A stretch of DNA of 34,173 nt. Source: Oceanobacillus senegalensis. GTDB taxonomy: Bacteria > Bacillota > Bacilli > Bacillales > Amphibacillaceae. Below are positions 26,437 through 34,173 of this stretch, in pieces. The notes under the pieces were generated by a model that saw only the letters and a program-made list of their open reading frames with translations, made no database searches and had not been told where the DNA came from. Location: contig NZ_LT839648.1 of NCBI RefSeq assembly GCF_900176885.1, forward strand, positions 3,836,941 through 3,871,113, written 5' to 3'. Each line of letters begins with the position of its first letter. Within the stretch, counting starts at the first letter, position 1. The position numbers were made by a program, and so were the translations under genes.

Positions 26437-26991
26437 ATGGCAGGGTATTATATTGGTGAAATTACTTCCATATTATTTATGGCAGTTGCCTTAGGAATGG
26501 ATGCATTTTCTGTCAGTCTTGGTTTAGGGATGCAAAAATTAAGATTAAAACGAATTGCAATCATTGGTTTAGCAATTGGTTTATTCCATATTATGATGCC
26601 GTTTATTGGAATCTTCCTTGGAAAAATCATTTCAAGTGGAATTGGCGAGTTTGCAAGCCTCGCTGCAGCGGTTCTTTTACTTGGAATTGGCATCCAAATG
26701 ATAGTAAATGCTTTTGTGCAAGAATCCAGGCAGATTATTGAGCCGGTTGGAATGGGGTTGCTTCTACTCTCCTTTACCGTGAGCTTGGATAGCTTTTCAG
26801 TCGGACTGGGGCTTGGATTATCCGGTGCAAAAACAGCGTTGGTTATTATGATATTTGGTGCTGTGAGTATGGGGTTAACTTGGCTAGGATTATTATTCGG
26901 TAGAAAGGTTCACGGTTTTCTGGGAGCGTATAGTGAAATATTAGGTGGAAGCATTTTATGTGGGTTTGGAATGTATATGTTTTTGGTGTGA
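26437..26991 (+). CDS. mntP: Manganese efflux protein MntP
   Basis: 184-residue, six-helix exporter of Mn2+ that prevents manganese toxicity. It shows the family's internal repeat: ALGMDAFSVSLGLG in helix I region (about 17-30) and SLDSFSVGLGLG in the second half (about 115-126), each with the conserved Asp that lines the transport path. ATG 26437 is preferred with AAGGGGG upstream; a TTG at 26392 in the same frame lies inside the leader hairpin. Located between ywlC and ywlE as in B. subtilis (ywlD). Expression is probably limited by the hairpin; MntR sites were not recognised. Confidence 0.94.
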   Translation: MAGYYIGEITSILFMAVALGMDAFSVSLGLGMQKLRLKRIAIIGLAIGLFHIMMPFIGIFLGKIISSGIGEFASLAAAVLLLGIGIQMIVNAFVQESRQIIEPVGMGLLLLSFTVSLDSFSVGLGLGLSGAKTALVIMIFGAVSMGLTWLGLLFGRKVHGFLGAYSEILGGSILCGFGMYMFLV

Positions 26992-27027
26992 AAAGGGATT
27001 TGTGGTAAGCAGATCCTTTTTATTTTT
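26991..27027 (+). terminator. Intrinsic terminator after mntP
   Basis: AAAAGGGAT pairs with ATCCTTTTT (one bulged G) around a 13-nt loop and is followed by ATTTTT. Confidence 0.7.
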
Positions 27028-27102
27028 CAAGCAAATCACTCTCATAATATAGGGGTGTTTTCAAAAAGGATGTTAAACAAACTAATTTAGTGAATGCTGA
27101 TT

Positions 27103-27233
27103 TCCGCTCTGTACTGTTGCGAACCTTAAAGCACTCCCCCTAGACTCCGTAGTGGAAACCCGTCACTAAGAAGAATTCATATACGTGCTTTTCCGCAGGA
27201 CTAGGATAATTTCACACCAATATAATGAGCGGA
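27103..27233. repeat. Degenerate Bacillaceae intergenic repeat
   Basis: TCCGCTC (27103-27109) and GAGCGGA (27227-27233) form terminal inverted repeats. The interior CCCCCTAGACTCC and GCTTTTCCGCAGGA resemble a GC-rich Bacillaceae intergenic repeat with GAGCGGAAATC-type ends, here decayed. It overlaps a spurious 71-codon frame (27185-27400). Confidence 0.4.
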
Positions 27234-27310
27234 TTTGCGAATGCAAAAAGCAACTTAAAGGTCTGTCTAAATTCACTATGAGAGAGGGCTATTATAATGA
27301 GAAGAGAATT

Positions 27311-27339
27311 CTGACATGCTGGTTAAAATATGGTATATT
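27311..27339 (+). promoter_or_regulatory. ywlE promoter
   Basis: CTGACA (27311-27316), a 17-bp spacer and TATATT (27334-27339), five of six matches in each box. It lies 105 bases before the ywlE start. Confidence 0.6.
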
Positions 27340-27443
27340 TGAACAAAGGAAGAACTTGAAGGAACATAGGATAGATGTAGCTTCTTTTGCTTTGAAATAA
27401 GCTAACGTCTATTCACATTACCCTATTGTATGGAGGGTCATTC

Positions 27444-28046
27444 ATGAAAATTTTATTTGTCTGTACGGGGAATACGTGTCGCAGTCCGATGGCAGAGGCT
27501 TTATTAAAGCATAAATTGCCAGATGTACAGGTGAAGTCTGCAGGGATTTTTGCCGGTTATAATCAACGAGCAAATGAAAATGCGATGAAAGTGTTAAAAG
27601 AGAAAAATATTGAGATGGATCATCAAACACAGCCAGTTACGGAACAGTTATTACATTGGGCAGATGCTGTACTCACGATGACATCTAAACATAAGCAATC
27701 ATTGATAATGGATTTTCCTAATTTCGCACAGAAGTACTTTACCCTAAAGGAATATGTTTCTGATGCAGATAAACAGATTTGGGAACAATTAAAGAAGGAA
27801 TATGCAGATTTAGAGGAAAAACGATTAAGAATAATGAATGAAAATAAAAATTTAGAAAGCTGTCAAGTCCAAGCACTATTGGAAGAAAAGTTAAGTAATC
27901 ATATGGCGAAAATACGCAGCCTGGAGTCCGAGCTTATTAGCTATGATATTTCCGATCCATTTGGCGGTGATTTGCCTATTTACCAGAAAACATTAGAAGA
28001 ACTGGACCAGCATATTGCAGCGTTAATTAAAAAGATAAAAGACTAG
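27444..28046 (+). CDS. ywlE: Protein-arginine-phosphatase-like LMW phosphatase with coiled-coil insert
   Basis: Low-molecular-weight phosphatase; B. subtilis YwlE removes phosphate from arginines placed by McsB, countering the ClpCP degradation tag. The P-loop CTGNTCRS has nucleophile Cys7, Arg13 and Thr11, the residue that gives YwlE its arginine preference. The general acid Asp171 is in DPFGG. The protein is 200 residues against about 150 in B. subtilis. The extra 50 (about 108-167, charged, with leucine heptads) lie between LKEYVSDAD and ISDPFGG, next to the active-site acid loop, and look like a coiled-coil hairpin. ATG 27444 follows GGAGG. rpiB, next in B. subtilis, is missing. Confidence 0.85.
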   Translation: MKILFVCTGNTCRSPMAEALLKHKLPDVQVKSAGIFAGYNQRANENAMKVLKEKNIEMDHQTQPVTEQLLHWADAVLTMTSKHKQSLIMDFPNFAQKYFTLKEYVSDADKQIWEQLKKEYADLEEKRLRIMNENKNLESCQVQALLEEKLSNHMAKIRSLESELISYDISDPFGGDLPIYQKTLEELDQHIAALIKKIKD

Positions 28047-28137
28047 TGAGCTCGGTTTATCGGATTCCTGTCATAAATGAAATAGGAACCACTAGTTTGC
28101 TAGTTCCGGCTATATGTGAAAGGAACAAATTTTAATG

Positions 28138-28167
28138 GCCAAGCCTTATCAAAAGGGCTTGGCTTTT
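28138..28167 (+). terminator. Intrinsic terminator after ywlE
   Basis: GCCAAGCC (28138-28145) pairs with GGCTTGGC (28156-28163) and is followed by TTTT. Another dyad, GAACCACTAG/CTAGTTC, lies at about 28086-28106. Confidence 0.75.
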
Positions 28168-28189
28168 AACCAATCAAGAGGTGAATATC

Positions 28190-28765
28190 ATGGAAGAATT
28201 TATGAAAAAGATTCAAGAAGATGTCAATCAGCTTGTGGAAGAATGGCTGGAAAGTGGTTATTTAGAGCAGGGAGATGTATTTGTCATTGGCTGTTCAACC
28301 AGTGAGGTGGCTGGAAAACATATCGGAACATCTGGAAGTGAGGAAATCGCACAAATTATTTTTGAAGGCATGGAGAAATTACAAGAGAAGACAGGTATTC
28401 AATTGGCCTATCAATGCTGTGAACATTTGAACCGAGCACTTGTTGTGGAAAAGGAAACGATGAAGGAAGAGAGGTTGGAAGAAGTTTCCGTCATCCCAGT
28501 TCCTAAAGCAGGTGGTTCTATGGCGTCCTACGCGTACAAGCATCTGAAAAATCCTGTCGTAGTGGAGCATGTTGTTGCTGAAGCGGGAATGGATATTGGT
28601 GAAACCATGATAGGCATGCACTTGAAGCATGTTGCCGTTCCACTTCGTTTCCAATATCGTTCCATCGGGGAGGCAAGAACTTCCGCAGCCTACACAAGAC
28701 CGAAATTAATTGGTGGGGTAAGAGCTAATTATGAGAACACAAGGTTGGATGAAAGTTGTAAGTAA
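28190..28765 (+). CDS. ywlG: UPF0340 protein YwlG
   Basis: 191-residue conserved Firmicutes protein of unknown function (TIGR01440/UPF0340 family). Typical segments are the GDVFVIGCSTSEVAGKHIG block (about residues 28-47), CCEHLNRALVVE and the PVPKAGGSMASYAY loop. ATG 28190 follows AAGAGGTGA by five bases; GTG 28181 lies within that site. It precedes glyA as in B. subtilis, though the two are separated by a 150-bp gap with a dedicated glyA promoter. Confidence 0.92.
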   Translation: MEEFMKKIQEDVNQLVEEWLESGYLEQGDVFVIGCSTSEVAGKHIGTSGSEEIAQIIFEGMEKLQEKTGIQLAYQCCEHLNRALVVEKETMKEERLEEVSVIPVPKAGGSMASYAYKHLKNPVVVEHVVAEAGMDIGETMIGMHLKHVAVPLRFQYRSIGEARTSAAYTRPKLIGGVRANYENTRLDESCK

Positions 28766-28830
28766 AATGAATAATGTGCGGATTTTAGTGAAATAAATAA
28801 TGGAATTTATATAAATTAGTAAATTAACTA

Positions 28831-28859
28831 TTTAAAAATCGAACAATACAAGATACAAT
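28831..28859 (+). promoter_or_regulatory. glyA promoter with PurR box
   Basis: TTTAAA (28831-28836), a 17-bp spacer and TACAAT (28854-28859). The spacer contains AAAATCGAACAAT (28835-28847), which matches the PurBox consensus AWWWCCGAACWWT at 12 of 13 positions. Repression by PurR is known for B. subtilis glyA and fits here. A second, inverted box was not convincingly found. Confidence 0.65.
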
Positions 28860-28915
28860 AGAGTCGTGTCTAATTTTTCTAATAACGAGCTAATATTACA
28901 TAGGGGGAGAATGAA

Positions 28916-30151
28916 ATGGAACATGTAAAGCAGCAAGATCCGAAAATTTTTGAAGCCATTCAACTAGAAGCATCTCGTCAACAAGATAAAATTGAATTAA
29001 TTGCATCGGAAAACTTTGTATCCAAAGCAGTAATGGAGGCAATGGGCTCTGTTTTGACGAATAAATATGCGGAAGGCTATCCTAGTAAACGATATTATGG
29101 TGGATGTGAGTATGTCGATATCGCCGAAAATTTAGCACGTGATCGCGCGAAAGAATTATTCGGTGCTGAACATGCTAACGTTCAGCCACACTCTGGTGCA
29201 CAAGCAAATATGGCGGTGTACTTCTCTATTTTAGAAACAGGCGATACGATTCTTGGAATGAATTTGAATCATGGTGGTCACTTAACACATGGTAGTCCTG
29301 TGAACTTTAGTGGAAAACAATATAATTTTGTTGACTATGGTGTTGATAACGAATCAGAGGTATTAAATTATGATGTCGTTTTGGAAAAAGCCAAAGAGGT
29401 TCAACCAAAACTAATCGTGGCTGGTGCGAGTGCGTATTCTCGTCAAATCGATTTTGCGAAATTCCGTGAGATTGCTGATGAAGTTGGTGCATATCTAATG
29501 GTTGATATGGCACATATTGCTGGTCTTGTAGCTGCAGGTTTACATCCAAACCCTGTACCATATGCAGATTTTGTAACAACAACTACACATAAAACATTAC
29601 GTGGCCCTCGTGGTGGAATGATTTTATGTAAGGAAAAATATGCGAAACAGGTGGATAAAGCCGTATTCCCTGGAATCCAAGGTGGACCATTAATGCATAT
29701 TATTGCAGCAAAAGCAGTATGTTTCCAGGAAGCATTATCTGATGATTTCAAAACATACGTAAAAAACATTCTTGCTAATGCGAAGTCACTAGGTGAAGCC
29801 TTTGTTCAGGAAGGCCTACGCATTGTTTCTGGTGGAACGGATAACCACTTGTTACTAGTGGATGTAACCCCACTTGGTCTTACTGGGAAAGTGGCAGAAC
29901 ATGTCCTAGACGAAATCGGAATTACAACCAATAAAAATACGATTCCATTCGATACAAACAGTCCATTCGTAACGAGTGGTGTAAGAATTGGAACAGCGGC
30001 AGTAACGACCCGTGGATTTGGTGAAGATGAAATGAAAGAAATTGCATCCATCATTGCTACAACATTGAAAAATCACGAAGATGAAGCCGTACTAGAAGAA
30101 TCTAGAAAACGTGTAAAAGCTTTAACTGAAAAATATCCTTTATATGCTTAA
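28916..30151 (+). CDS. glyA: Serine hydroxymethyltransferase
   Basis: PLP enzyme that converts serine and tetrahydrofolate to glycine and methylene-tetrahydrofolate, the main source of one-carbon units for purines and dTMP. 411 residues. Conserved marks: [11 protein letters not shown] (26-36), the [12 protein letters not shown] substrate region (57-69), VDMAHIAGL (196-204), and PLP Lys226 in [23 protein letters not shown] precedes ATG. Probably transcribed alone from a PurR-controlled promoter and ended by a strong terminator. Confidence 0.97.
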   Translation: MEHVKQQDPKIFEAIQLEASRQQDKIELIASENFVSKAVMEAMGSVLTNKYAEGYPSKRYYGGCEYVDIAENLARDRAKELFGAEHANVQPHSGAQANMAVYFSILETGDTILGMNLNHGGHLTHGSPVNFSGKQYNFVDYGVDNESEVLNYDVVLEKAKEVQPKLIVAGASAYSRQIDFAKFREIADEVGAYLMVDMAHIAGLVAAGLHPNPVPYADFVTTTTHKTLRGPRGGMILCKEKYAKQVDKAVFPGIQGGPLMHIIAAKAVCFQEALSDDFKTYVKNILANAKSLGEAFVQEGLRIVSGGTDNHLLLVDVTPLGLTGKVAEHVLDEIGITTNKNTIPFDTNSPFVTSGVRIGTAAVTTRGFGEDEMKEIASIIATTLKNHEDEAVLEESRKRVKALTEKYPLYA

Positions 30152-30162
30152 TGGAAGATGGA

Positions 30163-30191
30163 GGACGCTCTCTTGGGAGGGCGTTCTTTTT
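30163..30191 (+). terminator. Intrinsic terminator after glyA
   Basis: GGACGCTCTC pairs with GAGGGCGTTC (two G-U pairs) around a short loop and is followed by TTTTT. Confidence 0.85.
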
Positions 30192-30336
30192 GTTTGAATT
30201 GGTTGTTAATAGGGAAAGACCATAATAGAAGTGGGAAGCCCAATAGGGAGGAGGAAAAGTTCATCAATCGAAAAAACGCAAACCCCACAGGAATACCATT
30301 TTATCGACAAGATTCTACAAATTCTTCAAACTAGAC

Positions 30337-30365
30337 TTGAATCCCCATCTTTTTTTCAGTACAAT
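30337..30365 (+). promoter_or_regulatory. upp promoter
   Basis: TTGAAT (30337-30342), a 17-bp T-rich spacer and TACAAT (30360-30365), 34 bases before the upp start. Confidence 0.7.
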
Positions 30366-30378
30366 TTTAGAGATATAA

Positions 30379-31029
<651 letters not shown>

Positions 31030-31058
31030 TTGCTGCCCCATTTATATATTAGGAAAAA

Positions 31059-31091
31059 GGACTGCTATTTACGGATGGCAGTTCTTTTTTT
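31059..31091 (+). terminator. Intrinsic terminator after upp
   Basis: GGACTGC pairs with GCAGTTC (one G-U pair) around a 12-nt loop, followed by seven T. Confidence 0.85.
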
Positions 31092-31144
31092 GATTGATTG
31101 CAGGTTAAGGCGTAGCAATACTTTATGAGGATGAAGTCGATATA

Positions 31145-31213
31145 CCGCGCATATATCGTTTGAACCGAGCAAATATGAAGGGGGATTCGCGTATAAGTAG
31201 AGAATCGTATCTA
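31145..31213 (+). repeat. Degenerate family B repeat array
   Basis: Four decayed copies of the family B core, CCGCGCATA (31145), CCGAGCAAA (31165), TCGCGTATA (31187) and TCGTATCTA (31205), spaced 20, 22 and 18 bases. It lies after the upp terminator. The spacing suggests an old array losing its 20-bp register. Confidence 0.55.
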
Positions 31214-31316
31214 TATCAGTGCGTCTTAGAGGGAGAACTCTACACCTATCGTCACAGAAAGCCGCTTCTTACAATATAAATAAAGATATAGAAACTTTTT
31301 ATGAGGGGGCATTTAC

Positions 31317-31436
31317 ATGAATTTACAAGAAGCCGTTGAGAAAATGATTAATGAAGGTGGAATTGGTGTAGCGTCTCACTATGATTATGAAGACATTAAA
31401 AAGGATAAGAAAACCGTTGAAAAGCCAAGGTCATAA
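31317..31436 (+). CDS. Small protein of 39 residues, unknown
   Basis: A short frame with a good ribosome binding site, GAGGGGG (31303-31309), 7 nt before ATG. The predicted product begins MNLQEAVEKMINEGGIGVAS and ends in a charged lysine-rich tail. It has an amphipathic start, no signal peptide, no cysteines and no recognised family. It lies 90 bases before the Vpr-like protease gene and could share its transcript. Support comes only from the ribosome binding site and composition. Confidence 0.45.
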   Translation: MNLQEAVEKMINEGGIGVASHYDYEDIKKDKKTVEKPRS

Positions 31437-31526
31437 ATGGCACACCCTTTTCAGAAATTGAATGTTACATGCATATTTTTTCCAAAACCTTCAAAGGATA
31501 AATGGTAAAAAGGGGTTTTCCATGTT

Positions 31527-33734
31527 ATGCGACCATACCTATTGATCATAACGATATTATTTTCCTTGATCCTTCCAATCTCTGTACATGCGGCAGAGAA
31601 AGAGATGGAATCGATTATCATTGAGGTTGAGGGAGACCCTGAGGAACATAAAGAATATTTAGAAGCCTACCATCCTTTGATCGAGGTTGTTGCCACGTAT
31701 GAGCTACTATTTAATGGGATTGCTTTACAAGGCGACCCGGACCAGTTGAAGAAGATGGAGTCACTCGATTTTATTAAAGCGATTCATACGGTGCAAACGT
31801 ATAAGGCTTTTCCAATGGAAAAATCGGATGAGCAGCCTGCACCGATTACAGATCCTCATGAAGCGAAAGAGGAGGCGGATCTTGTTCTACCGTCTGAGCT
31901 GAATACCACGGAATACACTGGGGAAGGAGTAAAGGTCGGGGTCATCGATACGGGTATTGATTATGAGCATCCAGATCTGAAGGAAAACTATCAATCGGGA
32001 TATGATTTAGTTGACCTGGACGAGGACCCGATGGAGACCAAGCCAGAACAGGGAATTCCCACCCTTCATGGATCCCATGTAGCGGGGATTATTGCAGCGA
32101 ATGGGGAACTGAAAGGGGTAGCACCTGATGCGGATATTTATTCGTATCGCGCACTTGGCCCTGGTGGTGCAGGTTCATCGATACAGGTCATTGCTGCCAT
32201 GGAGCAGGCAGTAGAGGATGGGGTTGATGTGCTGAATCTATCCTTAGGGAATACAGTAAATGGCCCGGATTATCCAACAAGTGTGGCTGTCAATCGTGCA
32301 GTTGATATGGGAATTCCTGTTGTCATTGCAAACGGAAATAGTGGCCCAAATAACTGGACGGTTGGAGCCCCTGCAACAGCGAATGATGCCTTTTCTGTTG
32401 GAGCATCGACCAATCCCCAGCAAATTCCTTACCTTTTGGAACGGATGGCGAACAAACCAATTGCGCTCTATCCAATGAGAGGGTCGGTACCATGGAAACT
32501 GGAAAGATCCTATCCAGTTATGGATGGTACGAGTGAAGAATCCTTGCATGGGAAAATTGCCATATTGGAGCGGGGGAAAATCCCATTTTACGAACTGGCC
32601 AAGCAAGCAGAGGAAAAAGGAGCTGTAGCGGTCCTGATAAAAAATAATGAGGAAGAGCTCATTCAAGGGTCGATTTCGACAGGAGAAGATCCCCTTCAAA
32701 TTCCAGTGGCCCTCATTTCTAAGGAAGATGGAGAATGGCTATTAAACGAAAAGGAAGAACGCTCCTTTTATTTAGACACCGCCTACCAAGAGGTTGATAC
32801 GACCATTGCTCCATTTAGTTCGAGGGGACCGGTTACCGTGAATTGGAATATTAAGCCGGATATTTTAGCGCCAGGAACGAATGTAATAAGTACGGTACCT
32901 GGGGGATATCAGGCGTTACAGGGGACAAGCATGGCGGCCCCACATATTGCGGGGGTTATCGCTTTAATAAAGGAAGCACATCCAGATTGGTCGGTGGAAC
33001 AGATTTATGGCGCCATCGAAACGACAGCTAAACCTCTATTGGATGAAGACGGAAACCTGCTAGATCCCATTGTTCAAGGAATGGGTGTCGTACAGCCAGA
33101 AGCAGCGGTAAATGCTGATACCATTATCCATAATGCCCAGCTAGCATTTGGGAAAATAGAGACTTTTAATGAAAACCAAACGGTAGAAATCAAGATAGAG
33201 AATACGACCAACGAGGATAAACAATACACCTTTGATATTCCTAAGAAACAAAAAGGTGTTACATGGAATCTACCACAAACATTTACGGTGAAAGCACAGG
33301 AAACAAAAACAATTCCGATTGAGCTAAGTGTTACATCACCAGAGGTGGAAAAAGGCTTGCATCAAGGGTGGCTGAACCTTTCCACAGAAGAAGGGGAAAC
33401 CTTCCAATTACCTTACCTGTTCATTAATCAGGCAGCTGACAATCCAAAAGCAATGGGCTTTAACTTTTCCTTAAAACCATTCTCCAAGGATTCTTATATG
33501 TATCAGGTATATGTAACCGAGCCAGTAAAACGACTGGAAGTAGACTTGTATAATCCACAAACATTACTATTTGACCGGACATTGATACGAAAGGAAAATC
33601 TCGAGATCGGAATGAACGAAGGGGAAATGAAAAAATCCGAAATCGGCAAACCTGGCCAATACGCAGCAATCATAACTGTTTATTTAGAAGATGGAACGTA
33701 TGAAAGTTATGAAACCATGTTGTTTATTGAATAG
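31527..33734 (+). CDS. vpr: Secreted subtilisin-family serine protease, Vpr-like
   Basis: 735-residue S8 protease. Signal peptide 1-22 (hydrophobic core, cleavage after SVHA), inhibitor-I9-type propeptide (about 27-95), then a catalytic domain with Asp141 (VIDTGID), His181 (HGSHVAG), oxyanion Asn271 (ANGNSG) and Ser468 (GTSMAAPH). A protease-associated insert (about 325-420) interrupts the catalytic domain between Asn and Ser, as in B. subtilis Vpr. The 540-735 region is beta-rich, Fn3-like. Vpr of B. subtilis is 806 residues, so the C-terminus is shorter here. No sorting signal or cell-wall domain is seen, so it should be released. AAAAAGGGG lies 11 nt upstream, a slightly long gap. Confidence 0.9.
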   Translation: MRPYLLIITILFSLILPISVHAAEKEMESIIIEVEGDPEEHKEYLEAYHPLIEVVATYELLFNGIALQGDPDQLKKMESLDFIKAIHTVQTYKAFPMEKSDEQPAPITDPHEAKEEADLVLPSELNTTEYTGEGVKVGVIDTGIDYEHPDLKENYQSGYDLVDLDEDPMETKPEQGIPTLHGSHVAGIIAANGELKGVAPDADIYSYRALGPGGAGSSIQVIAAMEQAVEDGVDVLNLSLGNTVNGPDYPTSVAVNRAVDMGIPVVIANGNSGPNNWTVGAPATANDAFSVGASTNPQQIPYLLERMANKPIALYPMRGSVPWKLERSYPVMDGTSEESLHGKIAILERGKIPFYELAKQAEEKGAVAVLIKNNEEELIQGSISTGEDPLQIPVALISKEDGEWLLNEKEERSFYLDTAYQEVDTTIAPFSSRGPVTVNWNIKPDILAPGTNVISTVPGGYQALQGTSMAAPHIAGVIALIKEAHPDWSVEQIYGAIETTAKPLLDEDGNLLDPIVQGMGVVQPEAAVNADTIIHNAQLAFGKIETFNENQTVEIKIENTTNEDKQYTFDIPKKQKGVTWNLPQTFTVKAQETKTIPIELSVTSPEVEKGLHQGWLNLSTEEGETFQLPYLFINQAADNPKAMGFNFSLKPFSKDSYMYQVYVTEPVKRLEVDLYNPQTLLFDRTLIRKENLEIGMNEGEMKKSEIGKPGQYAAIITVYLEDGTYESYETMLFIE

Positions 33735-33769
33735 ATTATCCCTTTCTATTTAAAATAGCGGAAATACTA

Positions 33770-33798
33770 TAGTCGAGGGACTCCCTCGGCTATCTTTG
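33770..33798 (+). terminator. Intrinsic terminator after the Vpr-like gene
   Basis: TAGTCGAGGG pairs with CCCTCGGCTA (one G-U pair, 3-nt loop) and is followed by a weak TCTTTG run. Confidence 0.6.
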
Positions 33799-33818
33799 TG
33801 GAGGATGTTGTATGAAGG

Positions 33819-34173
33819 AAACGCCGATAACCCGGGTGGGTTGCTGATAATCGGGGAGGAGCGCTGATTTATGGGAGTGCTGATAAATTAGTGTGAGTGC
33901 CGATAAACCATGAGGAAAGCCGATAAACTAGTGGGAAAGCCGATAAACCGAGAGGAAAGCCGATAACCCATGAGGAGTGCCGATAAACTAGTGGGAAAGC
34001 CGATAAACCATGAGGAAAGCCGATAAAACGCGAGGAGTGCTGATAAACTAGTGTGAGTGCCGATAAACCATGAGGAAAGCCGATAAACCAAGAGGAGTGC
34101 CGATAAACTATGAGGAAAGCCGATAAAACGCGAGGAGTGCCGATAAACTATGAGGAGTGCTGATAAACCGAGA
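33819..34173 (+). repeat. 20-bp tandem repeat array, family A (18 units, open-ended)
   Basis: Units start at 33819, 33839, 33859 (this one only 16 bp), then run without a break from 33875 to the window edge in exact 20-bp steps (14 full units plus 19 bases). Recurrent units are GAGTGCCGATAAACTATGAG and GAAAGCCGATAAAACGCGAG; combinations of neighbouring units recur, showing recent duplication of blocks larger than one unit. More uniform than the arrays at 1-140 and 26131-26290. No ORF is credible. Confidence 0.95.

Noticed and set aside
27185..27400. 71-codon + strand ORF before ywlE
   Set aside because: It overlaps a degenerate repeat and the predicted ywlE promoter, has no ribosome binding site and no recognisable product.
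33888..34091. 67-codon frame on the - strand across the repeat array
   Set aside because: It only reflects the 20-bp repeat having no stops in that direction; it has no ribosome binding site and its product is a 20-residue-period repeat.
33819..34173. CRISPR array
   Set aside because: Units are contiguous 20-mers with no unique spacers, no palindromic repeat and no cas genes in the window.

Overview
The window looks like a low-GC, endospore-forming Bacillaceae chromosome, probably from the halotolerant Oceanobacillus/Virgibacillus side of the family. Gene order closely follows Bacillus subtilis, sporulation genes spo0F and spoIIR are present, and strong AGGAGG-type ribosome binding sites precede most genes. 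The genus is an inference. No rRNA, tRNA, phage or IS transposase gene was seen. Almost all genes are on the + strand.

Layout. (1) 1-140 is a 20-bp-period repeat array. (2) 475-13771 is a conserved core block: rpoE, pyrG, an NhaC-type antiporter, spo0F, fbaA, a TalC/FSA-type transaldolase, murAB, glpX, rho, a type B L31 gene and tdk. (3) 13919-20708 is an accessory block in the slot between tdk and prfA: a CdaR-like regulator on the - strand facing a + strand cassette of glycerate kinase, KdgT-family permease, LarA nickel-pincer racemase/epimerase and LarE cofactor sulfur transferase, then a NERD-domain protein. (4) 20946-31029 is a second conserved block: prfA, prmC, spoIIR, a GNAT-like protein, a YbjQ-like gene (- strand), ywlC, mntP, ywlE, ywlG, glyA and upp. 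(5) 31317-34173 holds a 39-codon small ORF, a secreted Vpr-like subtilase and a long repeat array that runs off the window.

How the genes work together. pyrG, upp, tdk and glyA serve nucleotide and one-carbon metabolism. fbaA, the transaldolase and glpX serve central carbon and gluconeogenesis. rho, L31, prfA and prmC are information-processing genes. The CdaR-GlxK-KdgT-LarA-LarE group reads as a self-regulated hydroxy-acid uptake and stereo-conversion cassette. My working hypothesis is that it imports a short hydroxy or sugar acid (perhaps L-glycerate), inverts it with a nickel-pincer enzyme and phosphorylates it. larB and larC, needed to make the pincer cofactor, are not in the window.

The most striking non-coding signals are: a dense DnaA-box cluster (24018-24315) upstream of ywlC; three arrays of a strictly 20-bp-phased GCYGATAAA repeat plus a second repeat family with a different core but the same 20-bp period; a textbook pyrG promoter with a GGGC start and attenuator; and stable hairpins that cover or abut the ribosome binding sites of mntP, murAB and glpX. 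Both window ends lie inside arrays of the same repeat, as would happen if an assembly broke at these repeats.
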